Source of the DNA: Sinohyriopsis cumingii
Lineage: Eukaryota > Mollusca > Bivalvia > Unionida > Unionidae
Assembly: GCA_028554795.2 (NCBI GenBank)
Contig: JAPYKE020000272.1
Span: forward strand, 94,597-158,596
Length of the DNA: 64,000 bases
Direction of reading: 5' to 3'
The notes below the pieces were generated by a model. It was not told where the DNA came from. It did not search any database and was given only the letters and a program-made list of their open reading frames with translations. A program made the translations under genes and the position numbers. Of this stretch, positions 22,185-36,522 are shown in pieces; position 1 is the first letter of the stretch, and every line of letters starts with the position of its first letter.

Positions 22185-22818
22185 TATACCATTTTTAAAC
22201 ACATCACGACATTTAGGTTAGTGTGTTTTCGTTTCTCCTTACGAAATTAGACAAACATCTATAATTACTCCTAGGGGAAAAACACGATTGTAAAGTATCA
22301 CAAGAATGAAGTGGAGACTAATTTGATTACAAAATGTCCGCAGAATAGTACACTCAAGCATGCAGTAATGTAATTTGCAATTAGGTTGACGCAATTTCCA
22401 TGCGATCGCCCATGGTACGATTATTCGTGCGTTAGTTGTATTGTTTGAAAAGGGACTAGTGTCAAATACAAAAATGCGTTTGATTTTCACTCTCCGCGAA
22501 TAACAACTGAAACAACTGGAAAATATCGATTAGCCAATGAAGTCAAGAACTAATGCATTGCTCAACTAGGCGAAATTTTGTCAGGCCTATGTGTTACCAA
22601 CAACATCTGACGCAAGGTTCACAGCAGAAAAGTGATTGCCAACTGCTGAGAGTGTGCTCTACTCGTGGACAAGTTATACGTACCAATATTACCAAAGCAC
22701 ACGTTTGTGGAAGAACGAAATGATCTGACATTTGTCTTCAAATAGTGGTCTTGGAACATAAATGTTACATTCAAAATTACCATTCGAGAACTTAGTGCGA
22801 ATGCAAACGACCGGCATT

Positions 22819-23482
22819 CACATTCCTAATTTCTGCGTGGCTGATCAAGCGTACGAGAAGTGTATCAAAGAATCACTCTTTTGTCATTGCCTTCACTGTA
22901 GCAAGATTCCTGGATGATGTGAAAAATCTACTGATGAATTATTATTACCCTATCGATGAAACCTAGAGTCAAACATGCATCGATCGGTACGGAGATTGAC
23001 ATCGCTATGCCATGGTGATGGCTCACATTTTCTACGGATAAGATGTAAAAATTCCTCTGAATACTATACAGAATAAGGTGCCGATTGCTCTAAAGTCCTC
23101 TTGAACGGAGCCAAAATCATCTTCATGCAATTGGGACATGTACAGTTTAAAGATCACATGAGATATTTAGCAGTGCCTTTGAGTCGAATGCCTAAAACCT
23201 TTGGAATGACAGAAAAAGCCAATCAACACGCCGTCCGGCCACATTTCTCTCATGATCACTATTACGAACCCGACAATATCCGCACCGAACAACGACAAGC
23301 TTTCTACGCTTGGCACTGCTCATACGCTTTGGACGCCTTTGAAAGTTCAGGAAGAAATGTTAAAGTATTGTCGCTACGATCTGGACATTGTAGGGCGTTG
23401 CTCTGGAAAATTTCGAGAACTCTTCGTGGAGCACGGTGGGATCGACCCCTTCGCGGAAGCCTATACCATCGACAAAGCGTGA
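22819..23482 (+). pseudogene. DNA polymerase B pseudogene, plus strand, copy 4
   Basis: Same breaks as copy 1. Confidence 0.85.
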
Positions 23483-23808
23483 TTCTTAGTGTAAGAAACT
23501 CAGTTATCATGGTCGAATAATACCGCAAAGAAATTACAGAACCAAATAAATGGTGTCCTACATTTGTATCGTTTACCATGCTTTCTTTATCTGTATGCGT
23601 TGTAACCTTAATTCTCTGTCTACCCATCTCTCAAAACGCAAGTGTCTCAAGGTGAAAGTATTACCCGTTTCTTCTATCACCCAATGCGGACGTGCATGCT
23701 TGTGTGTGTGTGTCAGATTTCACTTATACACATATCGTTTGTGCGAAAATTTAATAAGGACAATACATACAAAGACACAGAAACCACTGTTCTCAGTATT
23801 TCTGGAAG

Positions 23809-24208
23809 TCACATTTTGGGGCTACTAGATTGTAAAACATAATCTTCATGAGGTACCAAACCAATTACTTTCTTCGATGGTCTTGTTGGTTCTGTCATCC
23901 TATCAGATTTACCACCAGTTCGTTTTCTTTCAACGTCTCAGTATCACTCTATAGTGGATGCAAATGGTGTTGGATATGAAAAATGGACAATCATATCATC
24001 TTTGACATCCCTAGGCAAATCTTCTACCAACGCATTTTGAAAAGTATTGAGTCACACGAATCGCTGTTGTTGCTTGGTGTCTGCTTTCTGCTTGGAAAAG
24101 TGTAATCGTTTTATACACTACTTGAACTCTATACATTTCACGGCTTAGGTGTAAGCCTCCAATTTCAATTGCATGGAAGTCAACATTTGCGTATCTATAA
24201 TGTGACAA
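23809..24208 (-). pseudogene. Broken coding-like segment, copy 4
   Basis: Counterpart of 4741-5140, no difference noticed. Confidence 0.35.
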
Positions 24209-25438
24209 TAATATTAAGGACCGAGCAAATTAATTTTGGGCTGAATCAGGACTATGTGTGTGTGTGTGAGGCGATACGGTATGATGTTGGCCCTTTCTTT
24301 CTTCTAGTTCCTCACCGGAACAAATTCATCTTGATTGCAAAACTTTCGTTTGACTAGGTTTATTACGCAGCAGTTCCATATATCGGGTCAGTGTCTTAGA
24401 GTTCGAATATTCATTCAGTTTTCAAAGAGGCAAGAAGACAGAAGTATAACAGCAGATCGACCTGCTGGTCAACGATTTGCCAAGAGTAATACGAAAACCT
24501 AATTCACAGGCAAAAGTGTTAAGAAAACTTAACCCTTCTGGACAATGACTTGATTAGGCTCATATGAATACACATGGCATTTCGATTTCCAACAGATCTG
24601 CTTAGGTAGAGAAGTTAGGACACAATCACATGATGCACTGATTGGATGACAAAACGAGAGACAGAGAGAACGAGAAAGAAAGCGAGTATAGACCCATTGG
24701 AAAATTGATATTGGTAAAGAAAGTGCATTCTATTAGATTTTTCTCTTATTAGTATGGCATTCTCTTATATTTATGGCATAGTTGTACCCCGAAACGTTGT
24801 TTAATTATATACATTGCCACATCGGCTATTGCCGAACGACTATATACATCTTTGTAAATTAGAACTAAGCTGCCTCCCGTCAAGAGTATGCCAGCCAAGG
24901 TTACCAAAAAATTATATTCACTGAGTAATGTGAACTATCATTCACAACGAAATATGCTGCATTTATCTTCTTCAGATTTGTTAATAACTTAGGTAAAATT
25001 TTAATGAACAATATTCCAGTTTTTGTTAGACTAAAGTAAGAGAATAATCCGAACCTATTAAAATCCTACTTCTGATATTTATTTCTTGAAACCTAAAACG
25101 CGATTCCCTGAATTAGAAATTGTATCAACATACAAATTCCAAAGTGCATGTTGCCATCGAATTTTATGTCAAACGATGATATAATAGCCAGTGTCGCCCT
25201 ACAAAAGTGATTATCTTGTCAAAACTTGTAAATATGCATGAATGTGTATAGTGAGGTTTCTGATATGTTGTTTTGAACTTGAGGGTTTAAAGTTCTGATC
25301 ACGGTATATGCTTATTTATATCTCATGGAGAGGTCCAAAGAGGAAATACCCAGATCTGCTGTTATAAAATGCGCCTGCATATTAGGATCGATGCTGATGA
25401 TTGCAGTAATTCATATAACAACAGACGTATCGTCAATA

Positions 25439-26877
25439 TTACACTGAGCAGATCAACAACGTGCCCGTCTTGAAGACAAGAGTAAAACGAATATGTATCA
25501 AACGATTATCATGAGCCGGAAGATACAAAGGTGTTGCGGGCGTCATCTGTATTAAATCACATGGTTCAACGGTTGGTAAAAACACAAACAGTATATATCC
25601 CTCAACATCTACGTCCGTCGGTTCAAACCAGCTTTCATAACTAACAGTGACAGCGTCACAAGTTAAATTCATCTGCGTTGTTGAGGTAATCGGTACCTGG
25701 TCAGAACTGATATCCCACATGCAAAAGTCGCGTCGTACCACAAATGCTTTTCATGTCAACCTAAAATTGATTTTTGTTCACTATCGTGCAATGTTAACCA
25801 CATACGGTTTCGATTCTATTGCAATGATAGATCTGAGTGTAGAGTAATTTGCACGTATATAACTTTTAGAGTCTTTTCCGGTCTTAGTCTAGTATGTTCT
25901 TTGGTCGATTTTATGTTGTAGGCACCTGCAGAGGGTTTATTAGTATTCCAGATGGCACCGTTGTCTGATAAAAATACAAATAAGTTATTCACTGGCAGAC
26001 CAGCTAACGGTTGTGATAGGATATTAGTAAACGCGCAGTGAAGCAAACGCGATCTCTAGTGTGCGTGATTACCCAGCGGTAAGAGTTGCAGAAATATCAC
26101 ACTGAATTATGGCTTCGTTGATCAGATTGTAATGAAATTAGGTAACGCTCTGCGTTGTATTTATTACAAAATGTTGCATGGCGGCAGATATTTTGCGTAA
26201 AACGTACACTCAATCGTTTCATTATTCGCCATTGGTGTACGAACTTCGTTCGTCGTACACATCATCAATATGTTCAACAAGTTCGTGATCAGTAATGTCT
26301 CTCTCCATGAGGCCATATGTAGCCAGTATCTGACAAATCGTTAATAATTTCGGGTGCGTTTATCAGCAAGGTCGTTAACGTCACATAGTCCCTTCCCTTT
26401 GGTTACTGCTCTGGTGTGAATGCAGCAGGTCTTTGGTCTGGTTGTGCTTTCCGTGCAATTTATTTCATGTAACTTTTCGTAAGTTCAGCAACTTGCTTTA
26501 TGGGGATAATTAGCGGTGTAAATGTTTGTTTTAAACTGGCTGTGATGTCTTCTTATGCAGTCTCTTGTAACTATAATATATATTTGACGTTTGTCGACAT
26601 ACTATATCATTCTAAATGAATTCATGGTGTTCACAAGGCGCTTCACTGCATCGCTTTCCAAAGGCTTTTTTGACATCCTGGAAGATGTCATTAATTGATT
26701 TTTATTGTTAAATTGCTGTGTCAGACTCATTCGTGTCCAACCAGCTCGGTATGTACCTCTACATATTTCAGTTACCTTGACGGTGAGAAAAGTGTATGGA
26801 TCCTTTGTGATCCGCGCAAACATATCACGAAATTCATTCATCTGCTGCAGAGTTGGGTGGAATAATACCAAGTCCAA
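25439..26877 (-). pseudogene. Unassigned broken coding-like region, copy 5
   Basis: Counterpart of 15-1453; open fragments translate the same as in copy 1. Confidence 0.35.
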
Positions 26878-27104
26878 CGAATATTTCCAGGACTATGCGC
26901 GTCGATGCCAGAATATATCATCAACATACAGTTGTCACGATTAAGTTATGTAGATGTGCGTATCGCTGAATCAAACAAATCAAGTCTGTGCTTTTATGCC
27001 GACAACTTGTGCAGGAGTGACCTGGTGCACAAGCATCACATTGTCGTATTACTGTAAGACTGGTTTGTATTATATTCAAATCGTCAATGGTAGATGCTTC
27101 AGCA

Positions 27105-28236
27105 ATGCTGTGAACGGCACCACGTCCACCATGAATGATCTTTCTAGATTCAAAGGCCTAGTCAAAAATGGATATTTCAAACCTGTCTTGCTCATTATCA
27201 CGGACAAGGTCGACTGGAATTCTTTTGCTCAGATTCCCGTGGTTATTCCCAACAATGAATTGTTCAAGAGCTTGACAAAGCCCTTCTCAATGTCATTAGT
27301 GTCCATTGCTATCGGATCCTTTTTCTGGATATACAGCTCCACGTAGGGATACAGCGAACACACGTCCAAGTATTTCATTTCTTCTCCTTTCTCTTCGTCG
27401 GCTTGGTACAGCAAACAGGTGGCATTGGTCCTTCCTCCGTACAAACTATCCCTCGGGTTCAGCGGGTCCATGAACTGGTAACTTTCCACGAGGCGTTTAA
27501 ACTCGGGATCGGTTTTCAAACGGTGATCGTATTCGTGTTCCCACATTTCCACCACTTGGTATCCTTCCTGTTCTAACATTAGGCGTCGCTGACAAGTGGC
27601 CTCGTACAAGTCTTCCATGGTTCGTTGTAAAAACTGATTTTTAGTGCCACGGTCATGGTAACAGACGGGACATCCGTGAAATAAGCAACCGTTAAACTCG
27701 TACACGATCTTGGGGTTTTCTAAGTCCCAGCCATCGACCGAATGCGTTGCGATGGTCTTTTCGCCTCCTCCGTTGCGGGCATGCTGAATCCATTTGTCTT
27801 CCTTGTCGCACAAGTAATGTAACCAGCGTAGGGCTTTGACCGAGTATTGACGTTTGACATAGTTGCTCGTTTGAGGACTGATGACAGCCACGGTGTTTTC
27901 AGGCATGAATCGTTGCCGGTACACTAAGGAACACGCTTTGGCAATGGTGCAAGCTTCTTTCAAAGGATCGACCCCTCCGTGTTCCATGAACAGTTCTCGA
28001 AATTTTCCACAGCAACGTCGTAAAATGTCCACGTCGGAACGACAATACTTTAACATTTCTTCCTGAAAGTCGAAGGGGTCCGAGGCGTGAGCCTGATACC
28101 AAGCGTAGAAAGCTTTTCGTTGTTCGGTACGCATGTTGTCAGGGTCGTAATAGTGAGCCTCAGGCAAATGGGGTAGAACGGCGTGTTGACTGGCTTCCGT
28201 ATTGAAAAAGTGTGGAAAGTACCCTTTAGCGTAATT
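27105..28236 (-). pseudogene. DNA polymerase B pseudogene, minus strand, copy 5
   Basis: Lys replaces Glu at residue 127, upstream of exonuclease motif III; Ala at 249. Fused open frame at 27229-28494. Confidence 0.88.
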
Positions 28237-28503
28237 ATTGTGACTACCAATCACATTTCTGGAGAAGTTCCCTATAACAGGAATACATAAAACATTTTTC
28301 AGCACAAGAGAGGACATATTTGGCGGCCAGCATACAAGGTGGAGGAAGAACCCGTAAAAGAAACCTACCCACGAGAAGCTACTTGTAACCTGTCTCACAT
28401 ATCCACATCGGTTGAATCGGAGACTCGAACCCACGAAAACAGAGTTGAGGCGGCAGTGATCCGTAACGATGAGCACTTTAGACCACTTGGCCACTCTCGG
28501 CCC
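28237..28503 (-). mobile_element. tRNA-derived SINE, copy 5
   Basis: No difference from copy 1 noticed. Confidence 0.7.
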
Positions 28504-28540
28504 AGAGAGAGAGAGAGAGAGAGAGAGTGTGTGTGTGTGT
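28504..28540. repeat. (GA)n(GT)n microsatellite, copy 5
   Basis: 37 bp, standard length. Confidence 0.95.
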
Positions 28541-29174
28541 TATACCATTTTTAAACACATCACGACATTTAGGTTAGTGTGTTTTCGTTTCTCCTTACGA
28601 AATTAGACAAACATCTATAATTACTCCTAGGGGAAAAACACGATTGTAAAGTATCACAAGAATGAAGTGGAGACTAATTTGATTACAAAATGTCCGCAGA
28701 ATAGTACACTCAAGCATGCAGTAATGTAATTTGCAATTAGGTTGACGCAATTTCCATGCGATCGCCCATGGTACGATTATTCGTGCGTTAGTTGTATTGT
28801 TTGAAAAGGGACTAGTGTCAAATACAAAAATGCGTTTGATTTTCACTCTCCGCGAATAACAACTGAAACAACTGGAAAATATCGATTAGCCAATGAAGTC
28901 AAGAACTAATGCATTGCTCAACTAGGCGAAATTTTGTCAGGCCTATGTGTTACCAACAACATCTGACGCAAGGTTCACAGCAGAAAAGTGATTGCCAACT
29001 GTTGAGAGTGTGCTCTACTCGTGGACAAGTTATACGTACCAATATTACCAAAGCACACGTTTGTGGAAGAACGAAATGATCTGACATTTGTCTTCAAATA
29101 GTGGTCTTGGAACATAAATGTTACATTCAAAATTACCATTCGAGAACTTAGTGCGAATGCAAACGACCGGCATT

Positions 29175-29838
29175 CACATTCCTAATTTCTGCGTGGCTGA
29201 TCAAGCGTACGAGAAGTGTATCAAAGAATCACTCTTTTGTCATTGCCTTCACTGTAGCAAGATTCCTGGATGATGTGAAAAATCTACTGATGAATTATTA
29301 TTACCCTATCGATGAAACCTAGAGTCAAACATGCATCGATCGGTACGGAGATTGACATCGCTATGCCATGGTGATGGCTCACATTTTCTACGGATAAGAT
29401 GTAAAAATTCCTCTGAATACTATACAGAATAAGGTGCCGATTGCTCTAAAGTCCTCTTGAACGGAGCCAAAATCATCTTCATGCAATTGGGACATGTACA
29501 GTTTAAAGATCACATGAGATATTTAGCAGTGCCTTTGAGTCGAATGCCTAAAACCTTTGGAATGACAGAAAAAGCCAATCAACACGCCGTCCGGCCACAT
29601 TTCTCTCATGATCACTATTACGAACCCGACAATATCCGCACCGAACAACGACAAGCTTTCTACGCTTGGCACTGCTCATACGCTTTGGACGCCTTTGAAA
29701 GTTCAGGAAGAAATGTTAAAGTATTGTCGCTACGATCTGGACATTGTAGGGCGTTGCTCTGGAAAATTTCGAGAACTCTTCGTGGAGCACGGTGGGATCG
29801 ACCCCTTCGCGGAAGCCTATACCATCGACAAAGCGTGA
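29175..29838 (+). pseudogene. DNA polymerase B pseudogene, plus strand, copy 5
   Basis: Same breaks as copy 1. Confidence 0.85.
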
Positions 29839-30164
29839 TTCTTAGTGTAAGAAACTCAGTTATCATGGTCGAATAATACCGCAAAGAAATTACAGAACCA
29901 AATAAATGGTGTCCTACATTTGTATCGTTTACCATGCTTTCTTTATCTGTATGCGTTGTAACCTTAATTCTCTGTCTACCCATCTCTCAAAACGCAAGTG
30001 TCTCAAGGTGAAAGTATTACCCGTTTCTTCTATCACCCAATGCGGACGTGCATGCTTGTGTGTGTGTGTCAGATTTCACTTATACACATATCGTTTGTGC
30101 GAAAATTTAATAAGGACAATACATACAAAGACACAGAAACCACTGTTCTCAGTATTTCTGGAAG

Positions 30165-30564
30165 TCACATTTTGGGGCTACTAGATTGTAAAACATAATC
30201 TTCATGAGGTACCAAACCAATTACTTTCTTCGATGGTCTTGTTGGTTCTGTCATCCTATCAGATTTACCACCAGTTCGTTTTCTTTCAACGTCTCAGTAT
30301 CACTCTATAGTGGATGCAAATGGTGTTGGATATGAAAAATGGACAATCATATCATCTTTGACATCCCTAGGCAAATCTTCTACCAACGCATTTTGAAAAG
30401 TATTGAGTCACACGAATCGCTGTTGTTGCTTGGTGTCTGCTTTCTGCTTGGAAAAGTGTAATCGTTTTATACACTACTTGAACTCTATACATTTCACGGC
30501 TTAGGTGTAAGCCTCCAATTTCAATTGCATGGAAGTCAACATTTGCGTATCTATAATGTGACAA
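30165..30564 (-). pseudogene. Broken coding-like segment, copy 5
   Basis: Counterpart of 4741-5140, no difference noticed. Confidence 0.35.
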
Positions 30565-31794
30565 TAATATTAAGGACCGAGCAAATTAATTTTGGGCTGA
30601 ATCAGGACTATGTGTGTGTGTGTGAGGCGATACGGTATGATGTTGGCCCTTTCTTTCTTCTAGTTCCTCACCGGAACAAATTCATCTTGATTGCAAAACT
30701 TTCGTTTGACTAGGTTTATTACGCAGCAGTTCCATATATCGGGTCAGTGTCTTAGAGTTCGAATATTCATTCAGTTTTCAAAGAGGCAAGAAGACAGAAG
30801 TATAACAGCAGATCGACCTGCTGGTCAACGATTTGCCAAGAGTAATACGAAAACCTAATTCACAGGCAAAAGTGTTAAGAAAACTTAACCCTTCTGGACA
30901 ATGACTTGATTAGGCTCATATGAATACACATGGCATTTCGATTTCCAACAGATCTGCTTAGGTAGAGAAGTTAGGACACAATCACATGATGCACTGATTG
31001 GATGACAAAACGAGAGACAGAGAGAACGAGAAAGAAAGCGAGTATAGACCCATTGGAAAATTGATATTGGTAAAGAAAGTGCATTCTATTAGATTTTTCT
31101 CTTATTAGTATGGCATTCTCTTATATTTATGGCATAGTTGTACCCCGAAACGTTGTTTAATTATATACATTGCCACATCGGCTATTGCCGAACGACTATA
31201 TACATCTTTGTAAATTAGAACTAAGCTGCCTCCCGTCAAGAGTATGCCAGCCAAGGTTACCAAAAAATTATATTCACTGAGTAATGTGAACTATCATTCA
31301 CAACGAAATATGCTGCATTTATCTTCTTCAGATTTGTTAATAACTTAGGTAAAATTTTAATGAACAATATTCCAGTTTTTGTTAGACTAAAGTAAGAGAA
31401 TAATCCGAACCTATTAAAATCCTACTTCTGATATTTATTTCTTGAAACCTAAAACGCGATTCCCTGAATTAGAAATTGTATCAACATACAAATTCCAAAG
31501 TGCATGTTGCCATCGAATTTTATGTCAAACGATGATATAATAGCCAGTGTCGCCCTACAAAAGTGATTATCTTGTCAAAACTTGTAAATATGCATGAATG
31601 TGTATAGTGAGGTTTCTGATATGTTGTTTTGAACTTGAGGGTTTAAAGTTCTGATCACGGTATATGCTTATTTATATCTCATGGAGAGGTCCAAAGAGGA
31701 AATACCCAGATCTGCTGTTATAAAATGCGCCTGCATATTAGGATCGATGCTGATGATTGCAGTAATTCATATAACAACAGACGTATCGTCAATA

Positions 31795-33233
31795 TTACAC
31801 TGAGCAGATCAACAACGTGCCCGTCTTGAAGACAAGAGTAAAACGAATATGTATCAAACGATTATCATGAGCCGGAAGATACAAAGGTGTTGCGGGCGTC
31901 ATCTGTATTAAATCACATGGTTCAACGGTTGGTAAAAACACAAACAGTATATATCCCTCAACATCTACGTCCGTCGGTTCAAACCAGCTTTCATAACTAA
32001 CAGTGACAGCGTCACAAGTTAAATTCATCTGCGTTGTTGAGGTAATCGGTACCTGGTCAGAACTGATATCCCACATGCAAAAGTCGCGTCGTACCACAAA
32101 TGCTTTTCATGTCAACCTAAAATTGATTTTTGTTCACTATCGTGCAATGTTAACCACATACGGTTTCGATTCTATTGCAATGATAGATCTGAGTGTAGAG
32201 TAATTTGCACGTATATAACTTTTAGAGTCTTTTCCGGTCTTAGTCTAGTATGTTCTTTGGTCGATTTTATGTTGTAGGCACCTGCAGAGGGTTTATTAGT
32301 ATTCCAGATGGCACCGTTGTCTGATAAAAATACAAATAAGTTATTCACTGGCAGACCAGCTAACGGTTGTGATAGGATATTAGTAAACGCGCAGTGAAGC
32401 AAACGCGATCTCTAGTGTGCGTGATTACCCAGCGGTAAGAGTTGCAGAAATATCACACTGAATTATGGCTTCGTTGATCAGATTGTAATGAAATTAGGTA
32501 ACGCTCTGCGTTGTATTTATTACAAAATGTTGCATGGCGGCAGATATTTTGCGTAAAACGTACACTCAATCGTTTCATTATTCGCCATTGGTGTACGAAC
32601 TTCGTTCGTCGTACACATCATCAATATGTTCAACAAGTTCGTGATCAGTAATGTCTCTCTCCATGAGGCCATATGTAGCCAGTATCTGACAAATCGTTAA
32701 TAATTTCGGGTGCGTTTATCAGCAAGGTCGTTAACGTCACATAGTCCCTTCCCTTTGGTTACTGCTCTGGTGTGAATGCAGCAGGTCTTTGGTCTGGTTG
32801 TGCTTTCCGTGCAATTTATTTCATGTAACTTTTCGTAAGTTCAGCAACTTGCTTTATGGGGATAATTAGCGGTGTAAATGTTTGTTTTAAACTGGCTGTG
32901 ATGTCTTCTTATGCAGTCTCTTGTAACTATAATATATATTTGACGTTTGTCGACATACTATATCATTCTAAATGAATTCATGGTGTTCACAAGGCGCTTC
33001 ACTGCATCGCTTTCCAAAGGCTTTTTTGACATCCTGGAAGATGTCATTAATTGATTTTTATTGTTAAATTGCTGTGTCAGACTCATTCGTGTCCAACCAG
33101 CTCGGTATGTACCTCTACATATTTCAGTTACCTTGACGGTGAGAAAAGTGTATGGATCCTTTGTGATCCGCGCAAACATATCACGAAATTCATTCATCTG
33201 CTGCAGAGTTGGGTGGAATAATACCAAGTCCAA
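31795..33233 (-). pseudogene. Unassigned broken coding-like region, copy 6
   Basis: Counterpart of 15-1453; open fragments translate the same as in copy 1. Confidence 0.35.
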
Positions 33234-33460
33234 CGAATATTTCCAGGACTATGCGCGTCGATGCCAGAATATATCATCAACATACAGTTGTCACGATTAA
33301 GTTATGTAGATGTGCGTATCGCTGAATCAAACAAATCAAGTCTGTGCTTTTATGCCGACAACTTGTGCAGGAGTGACCTGGTGCACAAGCATCACATTGT
33401 CGTATTACTGTAAGACTGGTTTGTATTATATTCAAATCGTCAATGGTAGATGCTTCAGCA

Positions 33461-34592
33461 ATGCTGTGAACGGCACCACGTCCACCATGAATGATCTTTC
33501 TAGATTCAAAGGCCTAGTCAAAAATGGATATTTCAAACCTGTCTTGCTCATTATCACGGACAAGGTCGACTGGAATTCTTTTGCTCAGATTCCCGTGGTT
33601 ATTCCCAACAATGAATTGTTCAAGAGCTTGACAAAGCCCTTCTCAATGTCATTAGTGTCCATTGCTATCGGATCCTTTTTCTGGATATACAGCTCCACGT
33701 AGGGATACAGCGAACACACGTCCAAGTATTTCATTTCTTCTCCTTTCTCTTCGTCGGCTTGGTACAGCAAACAGGTGGCATTGGTCCTTCCTCCGTACAA
33801 ACTATCCCTCGGGTTCAGCGGGTCCATGAACTGGTAACTTTCCACGAGGCGTTTAAACTCGGGATCGGTTTTCAAACGGTGATCGTATTCGTGTTCCCAC
33901 ATTTCCACCACTTGGTATCCTTCCTGTTCTAACATTAGGCGTCGCTGACAAGTGGCCTCGTACAAGTCTTCCATGGTTCGTTGTAAAAACTGATTTTTAG
34001 TGCCACGGTCATGGTAACAGACGGGACATCCGTGAAATAAGCAACCGTTAAACTCGTACACGATCTTGGGGTTTTCTAAGTCCCAGCCATCGACCGAATG
34101 CGTTCCGATGGTCTTTTCGCCTCCTCCGTTGCGGGCATGCTGAATCCATTTGTCTTCCTTGTCGCACAAGTAATGTAACCAGCGTAGGGCTTTGACCGAG
34201 TATTGACGTTTGACATAGTTGCTCGTTTGAGGACTGATGACAGCCACGGTGTTTTCAGGCATGAATCGTTGCCGGTACACTAAGGAACACGCTTTGGCAA
34301 TGGTGCAAGCTTCTTTCAAAGGATCGACCCCTCCGTGTTCCATGAACAGTTCTCGAAATTTTCCACAGCAACGTCGTAAAATGTCCACGTCGGAACGACA
34401 ATACTTTAACATTTCTTCCTGAAAGTCGAAGGGGTCCGAGGCGTGAGCCTGATACCAAGCGTAGAAAGCTTTTCGTTGTTCGGTACGCATGTTGTCAGGG
34501 TCGTAATAGTGAGCCTCAGGCAAATGGGGTAGAACGGCGTGTTGACTGGCTTCCGTATTGAAAAAGTGTGGAAAGTACCCTTTAGCGTAATT
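33461..34592 (-). pseudogene. DNA polymerase B pseudogene, minus strand, copy 6
   Basis: Carries both Lys127 and Gly249. The fused open frame is longer here (33585-34916, 443 codons) because the extra GT upstream of the SINE joins a frame without a stop; the added residues are encoded by the microsatellite (THTHTLSLSLSLS) and are not polymerase. Confidence 0.88.
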
Positions 34593-34859
34593 ATTGTGAC
34601 TACCAATCACATTTCTGGAGAAGTTCCCTATAACAGGAATACATAAAACATTTTTCAGCACAAGAGAGGACATATTTGGCGGCCAGCATACAAGGTGGAG
34701 GAAGAACCCGTAAAAGAAACCTACCCACGAGAAGCTACTTGTAACCTGTCTCACATATCCACATCGGTTGAATCGGAGACTCGAACCCACGAAAACAGAG
34801 TTGAGGCGGCAGTGATCCGTAACGATGAGCACTTTAGACCACTTGGCCACTCTCGGCCC
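34593..34859 (-). mobile_element. tRNA-derived SINE, copy 6
   Basis: Sequence as in copy 1; only the adjacent microsatellite differs. Confidence 0.7.
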
Positions 34860-34898
34860 AGAGAGAGAGAGAGAGAGAGAGAGTGTGTGTGTGTGTGT
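34860..34898. repeat. (GA)n(GT)n microsatellite, copy 6, expanded
   Basis: 39 bp, one GT longer than all other copies, consistent with replication slippage. Confidence 0.95.
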
Positions 34899-35532
34899 TA
34901 TACCATTTTTAAACACATCACGACATTTAGGTTAGTGTGTTTTCGTTTCTCCTTACGAAATTAGACAAACATCTATAATTACTCCTAGGGGAAAAACACG
35001 ATTGTAAAGTATCACAAGAATGAAGTGGAGACTAATTTGATTACAAAATGTCCGCAGAATAGTACACTCAAGCATGCAGTAATGTAATTTGCAATTAGGT
35101 TGACGCAATTTCCATGCGATCGCCCATGGTACGATTATTCGTGCGTTAGTTGTATTGTTTGAAAAGGGACTAGTGTCAAATACAAAAATGCGTTTGATTT
35201 TCACTCTCCGCGAATAACAACTGAAACAACTGGAAAATATCGATTAGCCAATGAAGTCAAGAACTAATGCATTGCTCAACTAGGCGAAATTTTGTCAGGC
35301 CTATGTGTTACCAACAACATCTGACGCAAGGTTCACAGCAGAAAAGTGATTGCCAACTGCTGAGAGTGTGCTCTACTCGTGGACAAGTTATACGTACCAA
35401 TATTACCAAAGCACACGTTTGTGGAAGAACGAAATGATCTGACATTTGTCTTCAAATAGTGGTCTTGGAACATAAATGTTACATTCAAAATTACCATTCG
35501 AGAACTTAGTGCGAATGCAAACGACCGGCATT

Positions 35533-36196
35533 CACATTCCTAATTTCTGCGTGGCTGATCAAGCGTACGAGAAGTGTATCAAAGAATCACTCTTTTGTCA
35601 TTGCCTTCACTGTAGCAAGATTCCTGGATGATGTGAAAAATCTACTGATGAATTATTATTACCCTATCGATGAAACCTAGAGTCAAACATGCATCGATCG
35701 GTACGGAGATTGACATCGCTATGCCATGGTGATGGCTCACATTTTCTACGGATAAGATGTAAAAATTCCTCTGAATACTATACAGAATAAGGTGCCGATT
35801 GCTCTAAAGTCCTCTTGAACGGAGCCAAAATCATCTTCATGCAATTGGGACATGTACAGTTTAAAGATCACATGAGATATTTAGCAGTGCCTTTGAGTCG
35901 AATGCCTAAAACCTTTGGAATGACAGAAAAAGCCAATCAACACGCCGTCCGGCCACATTTCTCTCATGATCACTATTACGAACCCGACAATATCCGCACC
36001 GAACAACGACAAGCTTTCTACGCTTGGCACTGCTCATACGCTTTGGACGCCTTTGAAAGTTCAGGAAGAAATGTTAAAGTATTGTCGCTACGATCTGGAC
36101 ATTGTAGGGCGTTGCTCTGGAAAATTTCGAGAACTCTTCGTGGAGCACGGTGGGATCGACCCCTTCGCGGAAGCCTATACCATCGACAAAGCGTGA
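35533..36196 (+). pseudogene. DNA polymerase B pseudogene, plus strand, copy 6
   Basis: Same breaks as copy 1. Confidence 0.85.
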
Positions 36197-36522
36197 TTCT
36201 TAGTGTAAGAAACTCAGTTATCATGGTCGAATAATACCGCAAAGAAATTACAGAACCAAATAAATGGTGTCCTACATTTGTATCGTTTACCATGCTTTCT
36301 TTATCTGTATGCGTTGTAACCTTAATTCTCTGTCTACCCATCTCTCAAAACGCAAGTGTCTCAAGGTGAAAGTATTACCCGTTTCTTCTATCACCCAATG
36401 CGGACGTGCATGCTTGTGTGTGTGTGTCAGATTTCACTTATACACATATCGTTTGTGCGAAAATTTAATAAGGACAATACATACAAAGACACAGAAACCA
36501 CTGTTCTCAGTATTTCTGGAAG

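Larger units (their letters stand above)
19069..25424. repeat. Array unit copy 4
   Basis: Alleles are c, c, g, a, g. One private change was seen at unit position 1345 (window 20413), a Glu to Lys change in the unassigned minus-strand frame there. Confidence 0.97.
25425..31780. repeat. Array unit copy 5
   Basis: Alleles are g, t, g, a, g. The t at unit position 2692 is shared only with copy 6 and changes Glu127 to Lys in the polymerase-SINE frame. A private C to T lies at unit position 3578 (window 29002). Confidence 0.97.
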
